Part shown: positions 18,532 to 27,364 of the stretch, in pieces | Layout: every line of letters starts with the position of its first letter | Position numbering within the stretch: the stretch's first letter is position 1 | Source: CBDCVO01 sp965223085 | GTDB taxonomy: Bacteria; Pseudomonadota; Gammaproteobacteria; Ga0077536 | Reading direction: 5' to 3' | Length of the DNA stretch: 64,000 nt | NCBI GenBank assembly: GCA_965223085.1 | Contig: OZ244981.1 | Location: forward strand, 1,240,001 to 1,304,000 | Program-made: the position numbers and the translations under genes | The notes under the pieces: generated by a model | What the model was told of the DNA's origin: nothing | The model's database searches: none | The model's input: only the letters and a program-made list of their open reading frames with translations

Positions 18532-19984
18532 TGCTGAAATGTGTTCGATAGCGACGGCATAGCTCGCGTAGCACGGATTCAGGTGTGACCGTATGCGCAT
18601 AAGCTTGTGCTAGCCATGCTGATGAGAGCCGAGCAAAATACACTGCTTCATCGTGGGGGCGCTCGGCCTGAACTATGGTAGCGCACTCTTGCTCGCTCGC
18701 CCCGGCGGGAATGACCAGGCCGTGTTCACCGACGAGATGCACCAAAGCGCCGCGGAACAACAAACTCAAAGCGGCGCGGTACTCGTTCGCATCCACACAT
18801 GCTTGCGCCGCGCTTGCGATGTCTGCCGGTAACGGCTCGGTGTTCACGGCCGCACCGAGTATGCGCTCCTGCGCGGGTTCCTTTTTGCGCCGCCCGCGCA
18901 GTGCGGACCACCAAGCCAGGTAGTTGCGTAAACTCAATAGTAGCCAAAGTAAAAGCGCCACGATGGCAATAGCGAGCGTGACCCTGATCGCAAGCGCCAG
19001 CGTCGGTGCGAGTGAATCGAGCAACAGCGCCAATTCCTCCAGCCACGCGGGTTCGGAATCTATATTTTTTGGCATACCAGTATAGACCCATTGATAGCGC
19101 GTTCTAAGTTCTCCGAACGTAGAAGTCTCATATACCGAGGCAACGATATCACGTGCTTGCTCGCGGGGGTCTTGCGCCGCCACCGTTGGGCAAGCTGCGT
19201 GAGTGAGAAGCGCGACGCACGCCAGCGAGGCGAGCGCCTGACGCCTACCGAGACTAGAGCTAGCCTTCATCGCGAGTTGGCGAAACATCAACTCTATGTC
19301 CCATGCCTCGAGATCAATGCGTCGATTTAAATAAAGCGCAAAACCGGCAGCGACATAAAATGGTGCGATGACTGACATGGACAGGAATGTGGCGAGATGG
19401 TTCAGCCATACAAAGAGCCCGCGTTCTTGGGCCACAAGATCTTGCCAACGCAACCACTCCAATTCGGATGGAATGAGCACATAGGCGAACGCGATCAAGC
19501 CAAGTGCAAAAATATATTCGAAATGTATGCACACTACGGTAAGCCAAACGGGGGTTGTCGCACCTGACTGTAGTGTTTGCAACCGCGCCCGCCTGGCGGT
19601 ACCCTGCTGACCTTCTAGAATCGAGACGGGCATTGCAAACGAACGCGCCGGGCTAAAGCGACGGAGCGTAAGCCACGCCGCGAGATCCTTGTAGGCGACG
19701 TTTCTAATGCATTGCCTTATGGTGAGATCGGTGCCGAAAACTCGTTGCGAAACCCATCTCAACATCGGCGTTTCATAGATCGGCTTGAACCACCACAACA
19801 ACATCGCCGGCCAATAGCTATAGAAACCGAAACATAAAATCAACACCACGTAAATCGGGATCGCGGTACAGCACCAGCGCAACCACAGCGACACAAACCA
19901 TTGGCGTGCGAGCGCAAAACCGAGGTCGACTGCCTCCCAAGGAGTGCGCGATCGCGCCCGCACTTCAAAGTCGGTCAAGACCAC
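18524..19984 (-). CDS. DUF4129-containing membrane protein
   Basis: 486 residues starting at a GTG that overlaps the upstream SpoIIM-like stop by 20 bp. Hydrophobic segments lie near residues 45-70, 150-170, 195-220 and 325-350. The C-terminal part (EYRAALSLLFRGALVHL, then EQECATIV and LSSAWLAQAYAH) is the DUF4129 signature also found at the C-terminus of some transglutaminase-like proteins. The loop near residue 270 contains ACPTVAAQDPREQARDI, probably periplasmic. It has no recognised catalytic motif. Confidence 0.78.
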   Translation of the reverse strand: MVLTDFEVRARSRTPWEAVDLGFALARQWFVSLWLRWCCTAIPIYVVLILCFGFYSYWPAMLLWWFKPIYETPMLRWVSQRVFGTDLTIRQCIRNVAYKDLAAWLTLRRFSPARSFAMPVSILEGQQGTARRARLQTLQSGATTPVWLTVVCIHFEYIFALGLIAFAYVLIPSELEWLRWQDLVAQERGLFVWLNHLATFLSMSVIAPFYVAAGFALYLNRRIDLEAWDIELMFRQLAMKASSSLGRRQALASLACVALLTHAACPTVAAQDPREQARDIVASVYETSTFGELRTRYQWVYTGMPKNIDSEPAWLEELALLLDSLAPTLALAIRVTLAIAIVALLLWLLLSLRNYLAWWSALRGRRKKEPAQERILGAAVNTEPLPADIASAAQACVDANEYRAALSLLFRGALVHLVGEHGLVIPAGASEQECATIVQAERPHDEAVYFARLSSAWLAQAYAHTVTPESVLRELCRRYRTHFSNA

Positions 19985-20963
19985 GACGACGACCTGCCCA
20001 AGCGAAATACCCCGCCACTAGCACCCAGAAAATAGCACCCACCGCAAACTTTGCGCTATTTGGAAATGCGCGGTGCGCCGACCAAAACGCTTCGACGAAG
20101 GCCGCAACCAGTAACATGGCGGCCGCGCCCATTACTAATACCCCGGCATCCATACCTGCGGCCCGCAGCGCCGTACCGCGCGGCACATTACGCGGTGCCA
20201 AGAGCGCACGTGCGATCACCAATCCCGCGGCACCGCAAATCACAATAGCGCTGAGTTCAAACGCACTGTGACCGACGACAAAGGGCCAAAAAGTGTCGTA
20301 GTAATTCAAGCTAGTCAAATAGCCCGCAACGGCGCCGATGGTCACACCATTAAAAAGCAAGATAACGACAGTACCAACACCAAAAAAAATTCCCGCAGCG
20401 AAAGTTCGGAACCCGATGCTGATATTATTGGCGATGTAGTAACCAAACATCGCAAATTCGCTCGCCGCTACGTGCGCTTCGTCCCGTCCCAATACCTGGG
20501 TTTCGGGGTCATACATGAATTGCATTTCTGCGACCTGTCGTGGGTCCATGACACTATAGATCAGGTCTTCGTGCAGGTAACAAGCGATTCCGAGTGCGAC
20601 TAGCGATCCGAAAAATAGCAGCGCCGCAAGCGCGACGATGCCCGCGTGACGCCTCACCATACGGGGAAATTCAGTCGCAAAAAATCGCAACAGGCGCCCA
20701 GGCGAGCCCCCGCGACGATGATATAAAGCTTGATGGCCCTGCACGCACAGGCCGTGCAAATATTCAACAAGACTCGGACTATAGCCGCGTTCTTTGCAAA
20801 TAGCGTAGTGCGCACACAATAGCCGGTAGGTGCTCGGAAGTGCCGCAGGTGATAGTGGCGCGTCTCCGAGCACTGGCTCGCGCGCAGCGTTCGGATGCTT
20901 GAACAAAGCTTCCGCCGCACGCCATTGTTGTGCGTGAGTTCGCTCAAACTCCGCTTGCTTCAT
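19965..20963 (-). CDS. SpoIIM-like (stage II sporulation protein M family) membrane protein
   Basis: 332 residues. A cytoplasmic N-terminal region (about 100 residues with YRLLCAHYAICKERGY) is followed by five or six membrane helices. The family core includes NNISIGFRTFAAGIFFGVGTVVILLFNGVTIGA and VGHSAFELSAIVICGAAGL. In sporulating Firmicutes SpoIIM is part of the engulfment complex; in non-sporulating proteobacteria the homologue sits in MoxR operons, as here. Its start overlaps the RDD gene's stop by 4 bp. Confidence 0.85.
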   Translation of the reverse strand: MKQAEFERTHAQQWRAAEALFKHPNAAREPVLGDAPLSPAALPSTYRLLCAHYAICKERGYSPSLVEYLHGLCVQGHQALYHRRGGSPGRLLRFFATEFPRMVRRHAGIVALAALLFFGSLVALGIACYLHEDLIYSVMDPRQVAEMQFMYDPETQVLGRDEAHVAASEFAMFGYYIANNISIGFRTFAAGIFFGVGTVVILLFNGVTIGAVAGYLTSLNYYDTFWPFVVGHSAFELSAIVICGAAGLVIARALLAPRNVPRGTALRAAGMDAGVLVMGAAAMLLVAAFVEAFWSAHRAFPNSAKFAVGAIFWVLVAGYFAWAGRRRGLDRL

Positions 20964-21655
20964 CGAGGCTCGCGACCGCTGGCGAGATAACGGCCCCAGG
21001 CCGATAATTTCTCGCGGGCGGCGCCACCATTTTCACCGGTAAGCGGCGCGAGCATCGCGGCGAGCTCTTCGCTCCGCGCGCCGCTCAAGCGCCCACTGCG
21101 CTCGGCAAAATCGATCAGCGCACTTTGTTCTTCACGCGTAAAACTCAGCTGCGGTGCCTCTACCCTGCCGTCTAGAAGATTATCGCGACGCGCCGTTTCG
21201 CGACGATGCACTACCAAAGTATCGGCGAGAATATCCCCGAGTCGTTGGAAGCGGTGGCTGACTAAGGTCGTGATCAATCCCGTTACGTACAACGCGGGAA
21301 AAAAATCTGCGGTACGCATAAGATTCCTGAGCACCGATGCCCGCCACGTAATCGGCGTACCGTTGCCGTGCACGACCGCTAAGTTGAGCATCTTCTTACC
21401 AGGAGTCGCCCCGGAACGCACTTCGAAGAACACCGGATAAAACCATTCCAGTAGGAACGCCGCAATCGCCATGAGACCGAACCCCAGGGTGCCCATCGCA
21501 CCGAATACAATCATCACAACGATAAACAGCACGACTCGTATGCCGAAATCGATCACGGCGGCTAAGGCCCGTACCGCCGGCCCCGCAAGGTAGAGCTCTA
21601 AGTCGATCCCTTCAGGTGTTTCTAGCGTATGTACGGTGTCAATAAGCATAGACAA
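20960..21655 (-). CDS. RDD-family membrane protein, first gene of MoxR operon
   Basis: 231 residues. The RDD signature is visible as ALAAVIDFGIRVVLFIVVMI, two further hydrophobic segments, and GATPGKKMLNLAVVH, followed by LRNLMRTADFFPALYVTGL. A cytoplasmic C-terminus of about 70 residues ends GRYLASGREPR. It begins the cluster RDD-SpoIIM-DUF4129-DUF4350-MoxR-DUF58, in which every junction is an overlap or a 17-bp gap. The VOC gene ends 50 bp upstream on the same strand, so the unit may also be read from there. Confidence 0.85.
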   Translation of the reverse strand: MSMLIDTVHTLETPEGIDLELYLAGPAVRALAAVIDFGIRVVLFIVVMIVFGAMGTLGFGLMAIAAFLLEWFYPVFFEVRSGATPGKKMLNLAVVHGNGTPITWRASVLRNLMRTADFFPALYVTGLITTLVSHRFQRLGDILADTLVVHRRETARRDNLLDGRVEAPQLSFTREEQSALIDFAERSGRLSGARSEELAAMLAPLTGENGGAAREKLSAWGRYLASGREPR

Positions 21656-21705
21656 ACCGATGCGAGCTTAACGACCAATTTGCGTCCTCAAATCCCAACG
21701 CCTCC

Positions 21706-22164
21706 TCAAGCTCTGCGGAAGACATCGTCCGCAGCATGAAATGCCTTAAATTCCAAGCAATTCCCACTCGGGTCTTCGATAAAAAAGGCTGCTTGTTCGC
21801 CCGCCTCACCCTTGAAACGAATATGTGGAGGCACTTTAAAGGCAACACCGATGTAACCGAGATGATCGACCGCGCGATGCCAATCCTCCCAGCCCATAAT
21901 CAAGCCAAAATGCGGGACCGGAATGTCGTGCCCATCTACACTACTGAAACCCGCTGGTACGACAGCCTCAGCAACACGATGTGCGGTAATTTGATAGCCA
22001 AAAAAGTTGAAATCGATCCAGCTATCGGCTTCTCTGCCCACCTTGCAACCAAGCACATCGACATAAAACTGGCGGGTCGCCGCTAGGTCAGCCACCGGCA
22101 ACGCGAAATGGAATAGCGGCCGGGTGGAAAACTCAGCCAGAGTACTGCCGTTATCGTCGGCCAT
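21706..22164 (-). CDS. VOC-family (glyoxalase/dioxygenase-like) protein
   Basis: 152 residues forming one vicinal oxygen chelate module pair: LFHFALPVADLAATRQFYVDVLG with a possible metal His, VPHFGLIMGWEDW with a second His, and FFIEDPSGNCLEFKAF supplying the Glu. These positions fit the usual His-His-Glu metal site. The substrate cannot be deduced. Its start overlaps the class II aldolase stop by 14 bp, making it third in an ilvA-aldolase-VOC unit. Confidence 0.85.
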   Translation of the reverse strand: MADDNGSTLAEFSTRPLFHFALPVADLAATRQFYVDVLGCKVGREADSWIDFNFFGYQITAHRVAEAVVPAGFSSVDGHDIPVPHFGLIMGWEDWHRAVDHLGYIGVAFKVPPHIRFKGEAGEQAAFFIEDPSGNCLEFKAFHAADDVFRRA

Positions 22165-22786
22165 AAGAAGTAAACCTAGTTTTCACTTCGTTCATCTCTT
22201 CGCCGGTCAGCACCGTCACACCGCCGAGTTGCACCGCACGCCAGTATTGCGCTGCCAAGGCTTCGACCTCGACGCATAAATTCACTGCTGCGGTGAGTGT
22301 CTCGCCAAGCGCGATCATACCGTGGTTAGCGAGCAAACATGCGCGGCGTTCGCGCAATGCTTCGAGCGCGTAGTCGGACAGTTGCTGCGTACCAAAACAC
22401 GCATATGGCGCACAGCGGATCGAATCACCGCCTGCAATCGCAACCATATAGTGAAATGCTGGGATGTCGCGACGGCAGCAAGCAAGTGCGGTTGCATGGC
22501 AAGAATGTACATGAACGACGGCCGTAGCGTCGTCGCGCTGGCGGTAGATATCACGGTGAATACGCCACTCGCTAGAAGGTGTCGGCGGCCCATCCTGCAC
22601 TTCTCCAACTGCATTCAAGTGCACGATTCCCGCAGCATCTAAGTTGGCGGGACTGATCCCGCTGGGGGTGATGTAAAAATCGTTCTCGACGCGGGCGCTG
22701 ACGTTACCTGCCGTACCGGTGTTGAGACCGCGTCGTTCGAGCTCGCGCATTGCCTCGCACAGCGATTCTTTGACACGCATATTCAT
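22151..22786 (-). CDS. Class II aldolase/adducin-family protein
   Basis: 211 residues. The zinc-binding pattern of L-fuculose-phosphate-aldolase-type enzymes is visible: VVHVHSCHATALA (two His) and LLANHGMIALGETL (third His), with a Glu in SSEWRIHRDIY as candidate catalytic acid. The N-terminal RGLNTGTAGNVSAR is the phosphate-binding GN(x)S region. Exact substrate is unknown: sugar phosphate aldolases, methylthioribulose dehydratase and 4-hydroxy-ketoacid aldolases share these motifs. The ATG shares one base with the ilvA stop (TAATG). Confidence 0.87.
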   Translation of the reverse strand: MNMRVKESLCEAMRELERRGLNTGTAGNVSARVENDFYITPSGISPANLDAAGIVHLNAVGEVQDGPPTPSSEWRIHRDIYRQRDDATAVVHVHSCHATALACCRRDIPAFHYMVAIAGGDSIRCAPYACFGTQQLSDYALEALRERRACLLANHGMIALGETLTAAVNLCVEVEALAAQYWRAVQLGGVTVLTGEEMNEVKTRFTSYGRR

Positions 22787-24303
22787 TAGCGTAAAAACAA
22801 CTCGTAGGCAGGATTATCCTGCTCTTCGACAAATTCCATCTGGAGATCGGCGAGAACCTCGGCAAATAAGGCCTCGCTTTCTGGCGGCACTTGAATGCCC
22901 ACAAATACGCGTCCGTAGGCGGCGCCATGATTGCGATAATGGAACAAGGATATATTCCAACGATCGCCGATTTGATTGAGAAAATGCAGCAACGCGCCCG
23001 GACGTTCTGGAAATTCGACGCGCAGCAGCCGTTCATTCGGCAAATTCCCACCGTGACCGCCAACCATATAACGAATGTGCATTTTGGCGAGATCATTCGT
23101 AGAGATATCGAGTGCCTCAAACCCCTTGGCGTGCAAATTTTTTAATAAGGCATCGCGGTCACCGGCGCGCCGCAGTTGAATGCCAGCAAATACCGTCGCG
23201 CGATCGGCATGCGCATAGCGGTAATTGAATTCGGTAATCAAACGGGGCCCCAGCGCATGGCAAAAACGTCGAAAGCTGCCCGGCCGCTCGGGTATAGTCG
23301 CGGCAATCAGCGCTTCGCGATGTTCACCGAGTTCCGCCAGCTCGGCGATGTGACGAAGGCGATCGAAATTCACGTTCGCGCCGCTTAAGATAGCGACGAG
23401 CCCCTGATCGCGGATCCCCTCACGTGACGCATAAGTTTTCAACCCCGCCAATGCGAGCGCTCCAGCCGGTTCGGCAATTGAACGCGTATCTTCGAATATA
23501 TCTTTTACAGCGGCGCATATTTCGTCGATATCAACAATGATGACCTCGTCAACATAGGCTCGCGCGATGCGAAACGGCTCAGCCCCGATCTGCCGCACCG
23601 CGGCGCCGTCAGCGAAAATACCGATACGTTTTAACGTCACGCGACTCCCGCTCTCCAGAGCCGCATGCATACTAGCCGCTTCTGCTGCTTCAACGCCGAT
23701 TACCTTCGTCGCCGGTTGCAATGCTTTCACGTAAGCCGCAATGCCCGCGATCAATCCACCGCCGCCGACGGGCACAAAAATCGCGTGCAACGGGCCGCTA
23801 TGTTGACGCAAGATTTCCATCGCCACGGTACCTTGCCCGGCAATAACCAGCGGATCGTCGTAAGGTGGCACATAGGTGCGTTGCTGTTCAGCGCCGAGTG
23901 CCATAGCATGCGCTTCGGCTTCATCGTAAGTATTGCCATGCAAAATGATCTCAGCGTGCAGCTCGCGAACGGCTTGTACCTTGATCTCGGGAGTGGTTTT
24001 CGGCATGACGATGAGCGCCTCAACGCCGAGGCGCTGTGCCGCCAAGGCAACCCCCTGGGCATGATTGCCAGCCGATGCTGTGACGACGCCGCGGTCGCGC
24101 ACTTCGCGGCTCAGCGCCGCCATCATCGTGTAGGCGCCGCGCAGCTTGTACGAAAAAACCGGCTGCTCATCCTCGCGCTTCAACCACACCTCGTTGCAGC
24201 AACGTCGACTTATAAGCGGCAAGCGCTGCAATGAGGTTTGCACTGCCACATCATAAACAGGCGCTTTGAGGGTTAACTTCAGATATTCTTCGAGCATCGG
24301 CAT
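22786..24303 (-). CDS. ilvA: Threonine ammonia-lyase, biosynthetic
   Basis: PLP enzyme converting threonine to 2-oxobutyrate, the first step of isoleucine synthesis. From the ATG at 24303 it has about 505 residues, matching the long E. coli form. The PLP Lys lies in VFSYKLRGAYTM, the phosphate loop is PVGGGGLIAG, and the C-terminal half carries two ACT-like regulatory domains (RPGSFRRFCHALG; RPGALLHFLNQIG) that bind isoleucine and valine in the family. The frame extends to a TTG at 24318, but GGAG lies 9 bp before 24303. Only 32 bp separate this start from the divergent rpiA start. Confidence 0.96.
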   Translation of the reverse strand: MPMLEEYLKLTLKAPVYDVAVQTSLQRLPLISRRCCNEVWLKREDEQPVFSYKLRGAYTMMAALSREVRDRGVVTASAGNHAQGVALAAQRLGVEALIVMPKTTPEIKVQAVRELHAEIILHGNTYDEAEAHAMALGAEQQRTYVPPYDDPLVIAGQGTVAMEILRQHSGPLHAIFVPVGGGGLIAGIAAYVKALQPATKVIGVEAAEAASMHAALESGSRVTLKRIGIFADGAAVRQIGAEPFRIARAYVDEVIIVDIDEICAAVKDIFEDTRSIAEPAGALALAGLKTYASREGIRDQGLVAILSGANVNFDRLRHIAELAELGEHREALIAATIPERPGSFRRFCHALGPRLITEFNYRYAHADRATVFAGIQLRRAGDRDALLKNLHAKGFEALDISTNDLAKMHIRYMVGGHGGNLPNERLLRVEFPERPGALLHFLNQIGDRWNISLFHYRNHGAAYGRVFVGIQVPPESEALFAEVLADLQMEFVEEQDNPAYELFLR

Positions 24304-24335
24304 AAGATACCACTCCAAGGTCGGAGGAGACTGAT

Positions 24336-24992
24336 TTGAGCCAAAATGAACAAAAACGTGCCGCAGCCCACGCAGCGCTCGACTATATTGTCGCCGGCGA
24401 GATTATCGGGGTAGGCACCGGTAGCACCGCCAATTACTTTATCGATGCACTCGCTGCGGCCGCGATCCCCCTCGCCGGGGCCGTATCGAGCTCGGTGGCG
24501 TCAGCCCAACGCCTGCAACGACACGGGATCCCGGTAGTCGAGCTATCCGCTGCAACGTCGCTCAGCGTCTACGTCGATGGTGCTGACGAATGTACTCGCG
24601 ATCGGCACTTGATCAAAGGAGGTGGTGGTGCGCTTACGCGCGAGAAAATCGTCGCGGCTTCCGCGCGCCGTTTCGTGTGCATCGTGGACAACAGCAAGAC
24701 CGTCGCACGCCTGGGCTCGTTTCCCCTACCGCTCGAAGTTATTCAATTCGGTGCGGAGTTTATTCGCCGCGAAATGATTCAAATGGGCGGCGAGCCACGC
24801 CGACGAGAAAACTTCACGACCGACAACGGGCACGACATCATTGACGTACATGGCCTGCAGATTGATGATCCGCAACTGATGGAAACAGCGCTAAACCAAT
24901 TGCCCGGCATGATATGCAACGGCCTATTTGCATTACGGCCTCCTGATGTCGTATTAGTCGGCCACGATCACGGTATCGAGGTAATTCAATGA
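24336..24992 (+). CDS. rpiA: Ribose-5-phosphate isomerase A
   Basis: 218 residues, the standard size, interconverting ribose-5-phosphate and ribulose-5-phosphate. The signatures are GVGTGSTANYFIDAL (phosphate loop), YVDGADEC with the catalytic Asp region, and LIKGGGGALTREKIVAA with the catalytic Glu. The TTG start at 24336 is supported by GGAGGA 9 bp upstream. Its stop overlaps the DUF2905 start (ATGA), so the two are co-transcribed. Confidence 0.96.
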   Translation: MSQNEQKRAAAHAALDYIVAGEIIGVGTGSTANYFIDALAAAAIPLAGAVSSSVASAQRLQRHGIPVVELSAATSLSVYVDGADECTRDRHLIKGGGGALTREKIVAASARRFVCIVDNSKTVARLGSFPLPLEVIQFGAEFIRREMIQMGGEPRRRENFTTDNGHDIIDVHGLQIDDPQLMETALNQLPGMICNGLFALRPPDVVLVGHDHGIEVIQ

Positions 24993-25189
24993 ATCGAGCT
25001 TTGATCATCATCGGGCTAATCTTGCTTGCCATCGGCGTCCTGTGGCCGTGGTTGGCAAAATTGGGTTTGGGACGGCTGCCAGGCGACATACTCATAGAAC
25101 GCGGTAACAGCAAGTTCTATTTTCCGATCGTCACCTGTTTGATCATTAGCGTCGTGATCAGCGTGTTGATGTGGCTCTACCATCGCTGA
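24989..25189 (+). CDS. DUF2905 small membrane protein
   Basis: 66 residues with two hydrophobic helices (ALIIIGLILLAIGVLWPWLA and FPIVTCLIISVVISVLMWLY) separated by the conserved LGRLPGDILIERGNSKFYFP, typical of DUF2905. No known function. It overlaps rpiA by 4 bp and converges on tatC, leaving 18 bp between stops. Confidence 0.88.
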   Translation: MNRALIIIGLILLAIGVLWPWLAKLGLGRLPGDILIERGNSKFYFPIVTCLIISVVISVLMWLYHR

Positions 25190-25207
25190 GGCGGTGCCGC
25201 GTGGAAT

Positions 25208-26008
25208 TTACCCGCGCGGTTCTCGATCGGTCGTCGGCACAACCGCTTGGCCATTCTCAGCCTCGTCTGGAATGAATAGCTTGCACAACATCAAGCCGAA
25301 CTCAAATAATAGCAAAATCGGTAAAGCCAGCAACGCCTGGGAGACCGGATCCGGTGGTGTCAGCAAAGCGGCAAAAATAAACGCGCCGATAATGATGTAG
25401 GGTCTTTTCTTGCGCAGATCCTCGCGCGTCGAGATCTCTGTACGCACAGTTAGATAAGTGGCAATCGGCACTTCGAAGGCGATGCCAAAAGCCAAAAACA
25501 GTTTCAGTACGAAATCGAGATAACGACTGATATCGGTCATGACCTGCACGCCGGCCGGGGCGGTGGCGTGAAAAAAACCAAAAATAACCGGGAAAACTAC
25601 CAAGTAGGCGAACGCCATACCGGCATAAAACAGTGCCGTACTGGAGAGCAGTAACGGAAAAGCCAGACGCCGTTCGTGTTGGTAAAGCCCCGGCGCGATG
25701 AACGCCCAGGCGTGATAGAAAATATAGGGAACGGAAATAACGACTGCAGAGAAGACGGCGAGTTTGAACGGCGCGAAAAACGGCGAGGCAACTTCGGTTG
25801 CGATCATTGTCGTGCCACTGCCGCCCATGTGCGCTAGCAAAGGCTCCGCAAGCCACAAATACAACTGATTCGCGAGTGGCATCAACGCCAGCAATACCAC
25901 GGCGACGCAAATCAGCACCTTGATGATGCGATTGCGCAATTCAACCAGATGGGAGACGAAACTCTGTTCCTTCAATTCCCCCTTTTTAGCCGGATCGGTA
26001 TCAGCCAT
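25208..26008 (-). CDS. tatC: Sec-independent translocase subunit TatC
   Basis: 266 residues with six membrane helices. TatC motifs are SHLVELRNRIIKVL at the N-terminus (conserved cytoplasmic Glu), PFFAPFKLAVFSAVV, FAFGIAFEVPIATYLTV-like helix 4 and the PDPVSQALLALPILLLFEFGL end. It is the receptor for twin-arginine signals, such as the one on the DUF1501 protein at 12.5 kb. Last gene of hisA-F-I-E-tatA-B-C, 17 bp after tatB. Confidence 0.96.
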   Translation of the reverse strand: MADTDPAKKGELKEQSFVSHLVELRNRIIKVLICVAVVLLALMPLANQLYLWLAEPLLAHMGGSGTTMIATEVASPFFAPFKLAVFSAVVISVPYIFYHAWAFIAPGLYQHERRLAFPLLLSSTALFYAGMAFAYLVVFPVIFGFFHATAPAGVQVMTDISRYLDFVLKLFLAFGIAFEVPIATYLTVRTEISTREDLRKKRPYIIIGAFIFAALLTPPDPVSQALLALPILLLFEFGLMLCKLFIPDEAENGQAVVPTTDREPRG

Positions 26009-26025
26009 AACCGCAACCGCGAAAT

Positions 26026-26313
26026 TCAGATGTCGTTGTTGCGCTCATCGCGCGGTGACTCGTCCGATTCTACTCCCAGCGCTTTATTCGCCACATCGTC
26101 TAGATTACCGTGTCGTACCGCGTCACCAAATTTTTTGATTTCCTGGATCTCTGCTTCGCGTTCAATTTCGTACTTTAAGTCACGCGCGGCGCGTTGAGCG
26201 CGTCCGACGAGGCGCCCAGCAGTCTTTACCATGCCTGGCAAACGCTCCGGCCCCACCACTACGAGTGCGACGACGAAAATAATCGCCAGTTCCCAAAAGC
26301 CGATATCAAACAC
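26026..26313 (-). CDS. tatB: Sec-independent translocase subunit TatB
   Basis: 95 residues: membrane helix FDIGFWELAIIFVVALVVVGPERLP with the family Gly-Pro hinge, then an amphipathic charged helix (KTAGRLVGRAQRAARDLKYEIEREAEIQEIKK). TatB has the FWELAIIFVVALVVVGPERLPG signature that separates it from TatA. Located between tatA (12-bp gap) and tatC (17-bp gap). Confidence 0.94.
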   Translation of the reverse strand: MFDIGFWELAIIFVVALVVVGPERLPGMVKTAGRLVGRAQRAARDLKYEIEREAEIQEIKKFGDAVRHGNLDDVANKALGVESDESPRDERNNDI

Positions 26314-26325
26314 TGCGGTAAAACT

Positions 26326-26547
26326 TTATGAATTCTTTTTCTCGTTAGCGCTGGCAGGTTCGCTTTCTATGATGCGTTCGCTATCGCCGACGAAACCTGC
26401 ATCATCGCCGCTATCATCGCGCATGGCTTTCTTGAAATCCCGAATCCAACCGCCGACATCTGCGCCGATATTACGAATTTTTTTCGTCCCGAAAATTAGC
26501 ATCACGATCACGAGGATCACGACGAGTTCTTTAATTCCTATACCCAT
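26326..26547 (-). CDS. tatA: Sec-independent translocase subunit TatA
   Basis: 73 residues: a short membrane helix (IKELVVILVIVMLIFGTKKI), the Phe-Gly hinge, an amphipathic helix (RNIGADVGGWIRDFKKAMRDD) and an acidic tail. It forms the size-adjustable pore of the Tat system. It begins 92 bp after the hisE stop on the same strand, the conserved his-tat neighbourhood; it could be read through from hisE or have its own promoter in the gap. Confidence 0.95.
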   Translation of the reverse strand: MGIGIKELVVILVIVMLIFGTKKIRNIGADVGGWIRDFKKAMRDDSGDDAGFVGDSERIIESEPASANEKKNS

Positions 26548-26639
26548 TGAAAATCTCTCCTAGAGCCGCTCTGCTACGACGCCGTAAGCAATATATACAA
26601 AAAATCGCGATCTTGTCCTGAACCAAGTCTCACGCTTAT

Positions 26640-26966
26640 TCATCCTCGCGGCTTGCGCGACGCTTTTTCTTCAAGCCCCGATACACCGCTGCGGCGTTCG
26701 AGCTCGACAAAAACATCGCGATAATCGATATTCTTAGCCGCCAACAAAACTAAGGTGTGAAACCAAAGATCCGCGGTCTCGGCGACGATTTGAGTGTGCT
26801 CGACACCTTTGGCGGCGATCACGAGCTCGGTCGCCTCTTCACCGATTTTTTTTAGAATCGCGTCCACGCCACGGGCGTAAAGCGCGGCGACGTAAGACTG
26901 CTCCGCATCTGCGTGTTTGCGCTGCTCGAGCGTTGCGGCCAACTCAGCGAAAATTCGTTCGTTCAT
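26640..26966 (-). CDS. hisE: Phosphoribosyl-ATP pyrophosphatase
   Basis: 108 residues of MazG-like all-alpha fold. It hydrolyses phosphoribosyl-ATP to phosphoribosyl-AMP in histidine synthesis. The motif region KKIGEEATELVIAAK and TADLWFHTLVLLAA carries the conserved acidic Mg sites. Encoded separately from hisI rather than fused. Its ATG overlaps the hisI stop by 4 bp. Confidence 0.95.
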   Translation of the reverse strand: MNERIFAELAATLEQRKHADAEQSYVAALYARGVDAILKKIGEEATELVIAAKGVEHTQIVAETADLWFHTLVLLAAKNIDYRDVFVELERRSGVSGLEEKASRKPRG

Positions 26967-27364
26967 TGCGACCTACCACGCGCTCCATAGATATCCTGCG
27001 GGTCCTTTAGGACCGGATCTACGATCTCCCAACCCGACTCACCCAGACGCTTATAAAAGCAACTTTCACGTCCCGTATGACAAGCAATGCCGCCTACTTG
27101 TTCAACCAGTAGAATAATCGCATCGGCATCACAATCTATGCGGAGTTCGCGCAAGCGCTGCACGTGACCTGAGGTTTCGCCTTTACGCCACAGGCGCTGC
27201 CGTGATCGAGACCAATACACCGCGCGGCTTTCGCGCACCGTCGCGGCCAAAGCCTCTCTATTCATCCACGCCAACGTCAGCACGCGGCCGCTACTATGAT
27301 CTTGCGCGATCACTGGCACGAGCCCTTGCGTGTCCCACGCAACTTCTTCTAACCAATCAGTCAC
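26963..27364 (-). CDS. hisI: Phosphoribosyl-AMP cyclohydrolase
   Basis: 133 residues, opening the adenine ring of phosphoribosyl-AMP. The zinc and magnesium motifs are AWMNREALAAT, RLWRKGETSGHVQ, IDCDADAIILLVEQVGGIACHTGRESCFYKR. It starts with GTG overlapping the hisF stop by 4 bp, so translation is coupled along hisF-hisI-hisE. Confidence 0.95.
   Translation of the reverse strand: MTDWLEEVAWDTQGLVPVIAQDHSSGRVLTLAWMNREALAATVRESRAVYWSRSRQRLWRKGETSGHVQRLRELRIDCDADAIILLVEQVGGIACHTGRESCFYKRLGESGWEIVDPVLKDPQDIYGARGRSQ

Noticed and set aside
22704..23120. Plus and minus frames inside ilvA
   Set aside because: Alternative frames of a well-conserved gene without independent signals.
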